Origin: Meira nashicola
Lineage: Eukaryota > Basidiomycota > Exobasidiomycetes > Exobasidiales > Brachybasidiaceae
DNA: 64,000 bases
NCBI GenBank assembly: GCA_001600355.1
Contig: BCJU01000007.1
Span: 186,001-250,000, forward strand
Direction: 5' to 3'
Program-made: the position numbers and the translations under genes
The notes under the pieces: model-generated
Told to the model about the DNA's origin: nothing
Seen by the model: only the letters and a program-made list of their open reading frames with translations
Database searches by the model: none
Shown here: piece by piece, positions 60,070-64,000 of the stretch
How the letters are laid out: each line of letters opens with the position of its first letter
Numbering within the stretch: position 1 is the stretch's first letter

Positions 60070-63000
60070 CAAAAGGGAAAGGATATGAGGCTTTTACAGG
60101 CTTGGCACAGATACACGCCGCAAGCCATTCTTTCGCAATCGCATTCCACCTCGTCTTCTAAGCAACAGTGAGCAGCGATGATGTATGCCTTGGTTCGTAG
60201 CATTCTCTCTTGCTATTCTCCATTTCTCAGCGCCTTCTTAGTATCTCTCTGAAATCGTAAGCCGCAGGCGTTGCATAAACTTTTTTTCCCGTCCGGACCT
60301 TTTCGCCATTCTGGGCTTTTAGAAGTTCCGCACGCCGTGCANCTCATTGTAGAGAATCGCNTCTGACGCCTGTCGGCTGCCAGATGTGAANCCTGATTCT
60401 CTTCACTACGCTGTCCGGCGCCCTGTGTTTCTGCTNTGCTAGCCTCGGTCATGGGAGAGAAGATCGGAACTTTATTTGCACCTACGGGTGAACCGGCTTG
60501 TATGTTATTAGTCTTGAATTTCGCATCGTTCATCCATAATGCCTGACTTGGACGGAATTGTTGGGTGGAACTTTCTCGTTGATGTTCCTGTCCCGAACGC
60601 GGCGCCCAGGCGAAAGATGATCCCCTGTTCTGATGCACGGCAGAAGGATACATTTGCTGATCTAAGGATGGTGTTTCATCCTTTCTTGAACGATCGGGCT
60701 GATGTTCTAGGGAGTATTCTGCTCTTTGAATCAAGAAAANTGCAAATTTTATTTCCCCATGCGGAATGACTCTTACGTACAAGTCGAGGGCAAAGCCGTC
60801 CATGTGAATGCTTGCTGCTGCTTGCAGTCGACTTTTACAAGCTGTCGGTCTTTGAGAGTTCTCCAGATAACTTTCCTCAAGATTTGCTTGGTCCGTCAGG
60901 CGAGCGAATTCGTCTGCAAAATAGCTGCCATCCCCATAGGTGTCTGTATCGAATGTGCTTGTACAATATTGCATTGATTCAAATAGCCTTGGTGGCGGCC
61001 AGGAAAACAGGATGGTCCCCTGTGGGCTATTTGCCAAGATCTGAAAGACCTTTACTGGAAAACCATTTTGATGTCTTTCAATCGCACTTGATGATGGGTC
61101 GATNAGTCTTGCTGCCAGAATGTGCTCCCACAGCGTTTGACAATGTTGNNNNTCAAATGCGTCCAGCGTTGTTTCGCACCAATTTGACCANTGTGTCTTG
61201 TCCTTCTGATTGTGATCTTGTTTGGATCTATCATCCACAGCATGAAAGAAACACAGCATCATCTCATCTCCAATCAACTCCATGCGGATGTCCGTCAACT
61301 GGTGGTCTTCTTCTTTCGATTGTGCAAAGGAGGAAAAATCTAATTTCCGATCGTTAAGTGAAGAATGAACATATTTACCCACCGACAAGACGCTTTTCAT
61401 AGTACATCGAAGCATCCTGCTTTCGCTTCCGTTTTCAAAAATGTGCTGCAAGATGCTCATTTCGATCCGCTTGGCTTCGCTTGGATGGACGAGNTCCAGC
61501 GCACTTGTGCCAATTAGCGATTCAACACTATAGCCTANTGACTCCTCCATAGTTGGATCAAGGTGGAGGAACACCAAATTTGCTTTNTTCATGAGGCCCC
61601 CCACCTCTGAAGGTCGTGTAGATAGTATCGCCCAATCTGCGAGAAGGAGATGNCACATNAGTTCNGTTGACCTTATTACAGTCACTCTGGATTCGTCCAT
61701 ACTTACAGCACCGAACGCTTTCAGAGNGNGTTTTCTGTCTACGTTTCTGTATCGCCAATCTACTTTGATCTAGATAGCGCCTGTCTTGCTCAAGCGGAAA
61801 AGGTGATTTAATCTGGTAATAGGGTTTAGCGGCTGATGCTTGCTGGTTTCGTTGTGTTTCTTCTGCTTGTTGCATGTTAACGTCCTTTAAATTGCAGAGA
61901 TCGAAAATCTTTTCGTTCTTAGGATGATGAATTATTTTACATCAAATCATGGTCCGAATTCGATCATTGGCTTAGTGCTCACAGGAGATTGACGTTGCTA
62001 CATCGAAAAGAGCTGCAGTGGCAAATACAAAACTTGATTTGCTTCGTAAGACTTTGTGTATGTGTGCAGACGCTAGCCGTCTGCTCTTGCCCAATTGAGT
62101 CGTCGAATCCTGGGCTGATCAAGACTTAGGCTCTATCGCAGATCAATTGCCCTTTTCGCGCGCACTGGAAATATTTTTAATTTTTATTTTGGCTTGCTCA
62201 AATGCTAGGTCATTCGCATCAGTCTGGTCGCGGTCCAGGGTGATATCAAACCGCTTCATGTGAAGACGATGGAATTGACAAGGGATCCTCGCTTTTGACC
62301 ACTACAGCCTTTCCGAGAGGCTGGATGCTTCTGACAAAATCCGAACTCGTCCTAGAACCACGCAGAACAAGGAATGTAAAATTTCTGCAACATTACTTGC
62401 AGACATCTACACGTCGTACTCTGCACCATTTTAGGTCAGCCGATCATCCTTCATCTGACGCGATACCATTTGCTTGATCAACTTCTTTTTGCTCTCGAGA
62501 TCGGGATGTTGAGAGCTCCTCCTTTTTCCACGTGTACTCACCGGGTGAGAAAGACAAATAGAAAAGTTGCTAAATTGTCAAAAGTAAAGCATCGTTTCAC
62601 CTACGGTAGCCGACTTACCGCTGTCTAGAACCATGGTCCAAGCAGAGAACAAAATTTGATTAAGATAGATTGGAAGTCTATGCATTTGTTTTGAAACCGC
62701 GTGTACTTTGGAAATGTGACACGAGAAAATCTTTTATAAGTCCCAGGAAAGACAACCTCTAAGAACTGATGGAAAGTCCAGTACAGGAAATTGATTGGAT
62801 AATTCTTACTTAAATCGAGAGAAGCTGGTCGGAAAGCGGCACAGTCGCGGTGGCGGAGTGGTTCTAGTGCTTTATCCAATCGGGCCTGGAAGTTCCCCTT
62901 TGAAGCTGGGATTCCATTATTTCCCGAAGGGACCCCTTCACTTCGAACCCTGAAAAGGCTTTTTTGTTTGTATTGTCCTCTGCTACTTTTCTACCATTGA

Positions 63001-63445
63001 GTTTGGCTTACTCGTGCCTGTCCTTCGTCGACAACAATTTGCAGGCTGACATGCTGCGTTGATCGAGCTCCGTGCCACTCAATGAAAAGGCCCTCACAGG
63101 ATTGTACTGCTCATCTGCCTTAATTCGATCTCAAGCGACCACTGGTGGACGAAAATATTTGCGCAAGTTCTCGTTAAATTTGAGCTCCCACATAGCACCC
63201 TAAGGTACTGATCGAAGCGCGTGAAAAATTTTTGAAGATTTCTTGCCCGATGGCGTAGGTGTGGCTACGCGATCTCAGGCTGAGTCCATTTGTTAGGCCT
63301 AAGCTGCTGCTTTTACCAAAAAATGATCCAGGACGCCATTCATCCCCGATTCTGTGCCAACGCAAAGCCGAAAAGCCGGAATGAGTATAATTATGAAAAT
63401 CAAAAAGATGCATTTTCATAAGATTGGCAATGCAATCTTCTGTGT
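60070..63445 (-). repeat. Right arm of the 3.4-kb inverted repeat
   Basis: Reverse-complement partner of 39590-42968; see that entry for the identity gradient. The outer part (about 62.0-63.4 kb) is diverged: its minus frames 62625-62879 and 63174-63419 correspond to differing frames at 40126-40377 and 39537-39783, so no protein is conserved there. 19 of the 20 unresolved bases of the left gene copy recur at mirrored positions. Confidence 0.88.
60213..61875 (-). CDS. PAS and GATA-finger transcription factor, member 3 (right copy)
   Basis: Mirror of the gene at 41163-42825: exons 61875-61707 and 61636-60213, about 530 aa, same intron, same PAS-like region and GATA finger ([20 protein letters not shown]). 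The only definite change is at 60952, where the left copy has C at 42086 (Ser) and this copy has T (Phe). At 60230 this copy has a resolved base (Leu codon) where the left copy has N. All other Ns recur, so the two readings may derive from a single collapsed consensus. Both genes face the spacer. Confidence 0.78.
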
Positions 63446-64000
63446 TCTAGGGATACGACGTTGGGACCCCTGAGAACCTGATTTTGAAGTGGCGAAAGGG
63501 CAAATACTACTACCATATTTGGTTCGCTTTCCGTCTATTTGAGTCGGGCCGGGATCGTTCGAAGAACCGTTGCTGAGACGGACAGCATCTTCCATGAAAG
63601 GGACGAGTGTGTATGTCTTTAGAGCAAATGGATCACCCCAAGGTAGTCATATTGATTGCTCATTGCTTATACGTTTTGCATTGCAGTCCTTTTCTTGTAT
63701 CAAAAAGACAGAAGAACGACGCTTTTCCTTCACTTCATGGCACGGAGCACATTAGATCAAGGACGAAAGAAAACATCGAACTGTCTTCGAGGCGCAAATT
63801 GGGTTTGATGCGAAATGCTTCTGGCCGTCTTCTAGTCAGCACAGCACTTGTGATACAGTGTATGGCTACGTTCATAAACACCTTGAAGATGTCTACTTGA
63901 TGACAAGAAAAAAAGAGGTAAAGTTGTCTGGCTTTTCCTATTCAAAAGAAAGAAAGCGTGAAAGTCAGCCTATGTCAAGCCGATAAAATCGAGCTAATTC
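63446..64000. other. Right edge, outside the repeat
   Basis: Plus frames 63570-63755 and 63607-63900 overlap in different frames, and neither is supported. Nothing else recognised. Confidence 0.35.

Noticed and set aside
62848..62960. tRNA-like string (GGCGGAGTGGTT and later TTCGAACCC) in the right repeat arm
   Set aside because: The acceptor ends do not pair, the D-stem is poor, and the equivalent place in the left arm (about 40140-40200) is degraded. At best a decayed tRNA-Ser-like relic.
1..64000. CRISPR array, bacterial operon or phage island
   Set aside because: Spliced genes and fungal protein families throughout; no regularly spaced repeats.

Overview
The window is nuclear DNA of a fungus, most likely a basidiomycete. 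Reasons: several genes become continuous only after removing short introns of about 54-75 nt with GT(A/G)NGT donors; the proteins are fungal types (PTR2 peptide transporter, PAS plus GATA-finger factors of the White Collar-2 kind with an 18-residue finger loop, an NRG1-like C2H2 protein, F-box proteins, a NEK-like kinase, an AIF-like oxidoreductase, a Zn2Cys6 relic); and the HNH family present here is of a kind common in basidiomycetes. The species cannot be named from the sequence. Scattered single Ns show a draft consensus with unresolved bases.

Layout. 0-5 kb: the 3' end of an unrecognised spliced gene, then little. 5.2-7.2 kb: a peptide transporter on the minus strand with one frameshift. 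8.8-12.1 kb: an HNH pseudogene and an intact five-exon HNH gene in tandem. 14.7-18 kb: a truncated kinase pseudogene and an intact F-box gene. 20.7-21.8 kb: a third HNH gene, five exons, minus strand. 22.4-28 kb: a stretch of broken genes (receiver domain, AIF-like oxidoreductase, Zn2Cys6 finger, unknown). 29.4-33.2 kb: two intact, convergent transcription-factor genes (C2H2 and PAS-GATA). 36.4-37.3 kb: a broken F-box paralogue. 39.6-43.0 and 60.1-63.4 kb: the arms of a 3.4-kb inverted repeat, each with a second type of PAS-GATA gene pointing inward. The 17.1-kb spacer holds an intronless HNH gene, a kinase pseudogene, an unrecognised 289-aa gene and a four-exon HNH gene.

The main theme is gene-family turnover. 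Five HNH members occur in 48 kb (one dead, three spliced, one intronless), with three PAS-GATA genes, two F-box genes and two kinase relics. The HNH genes share exon structure and a conserved C-terminal signature but lack the usual central Asn of the HNH motif. The two GATA copies in the inverted repeat agree even in the positions of unresolved bases, which points to a collapsed consensus, perhaps on top of real gene conversion. No operon-like or pathway organisation is visible. Large stretches (33.2-36.3, 45.6-51.0, 56.2-60.1 kb) have no gene I can support.
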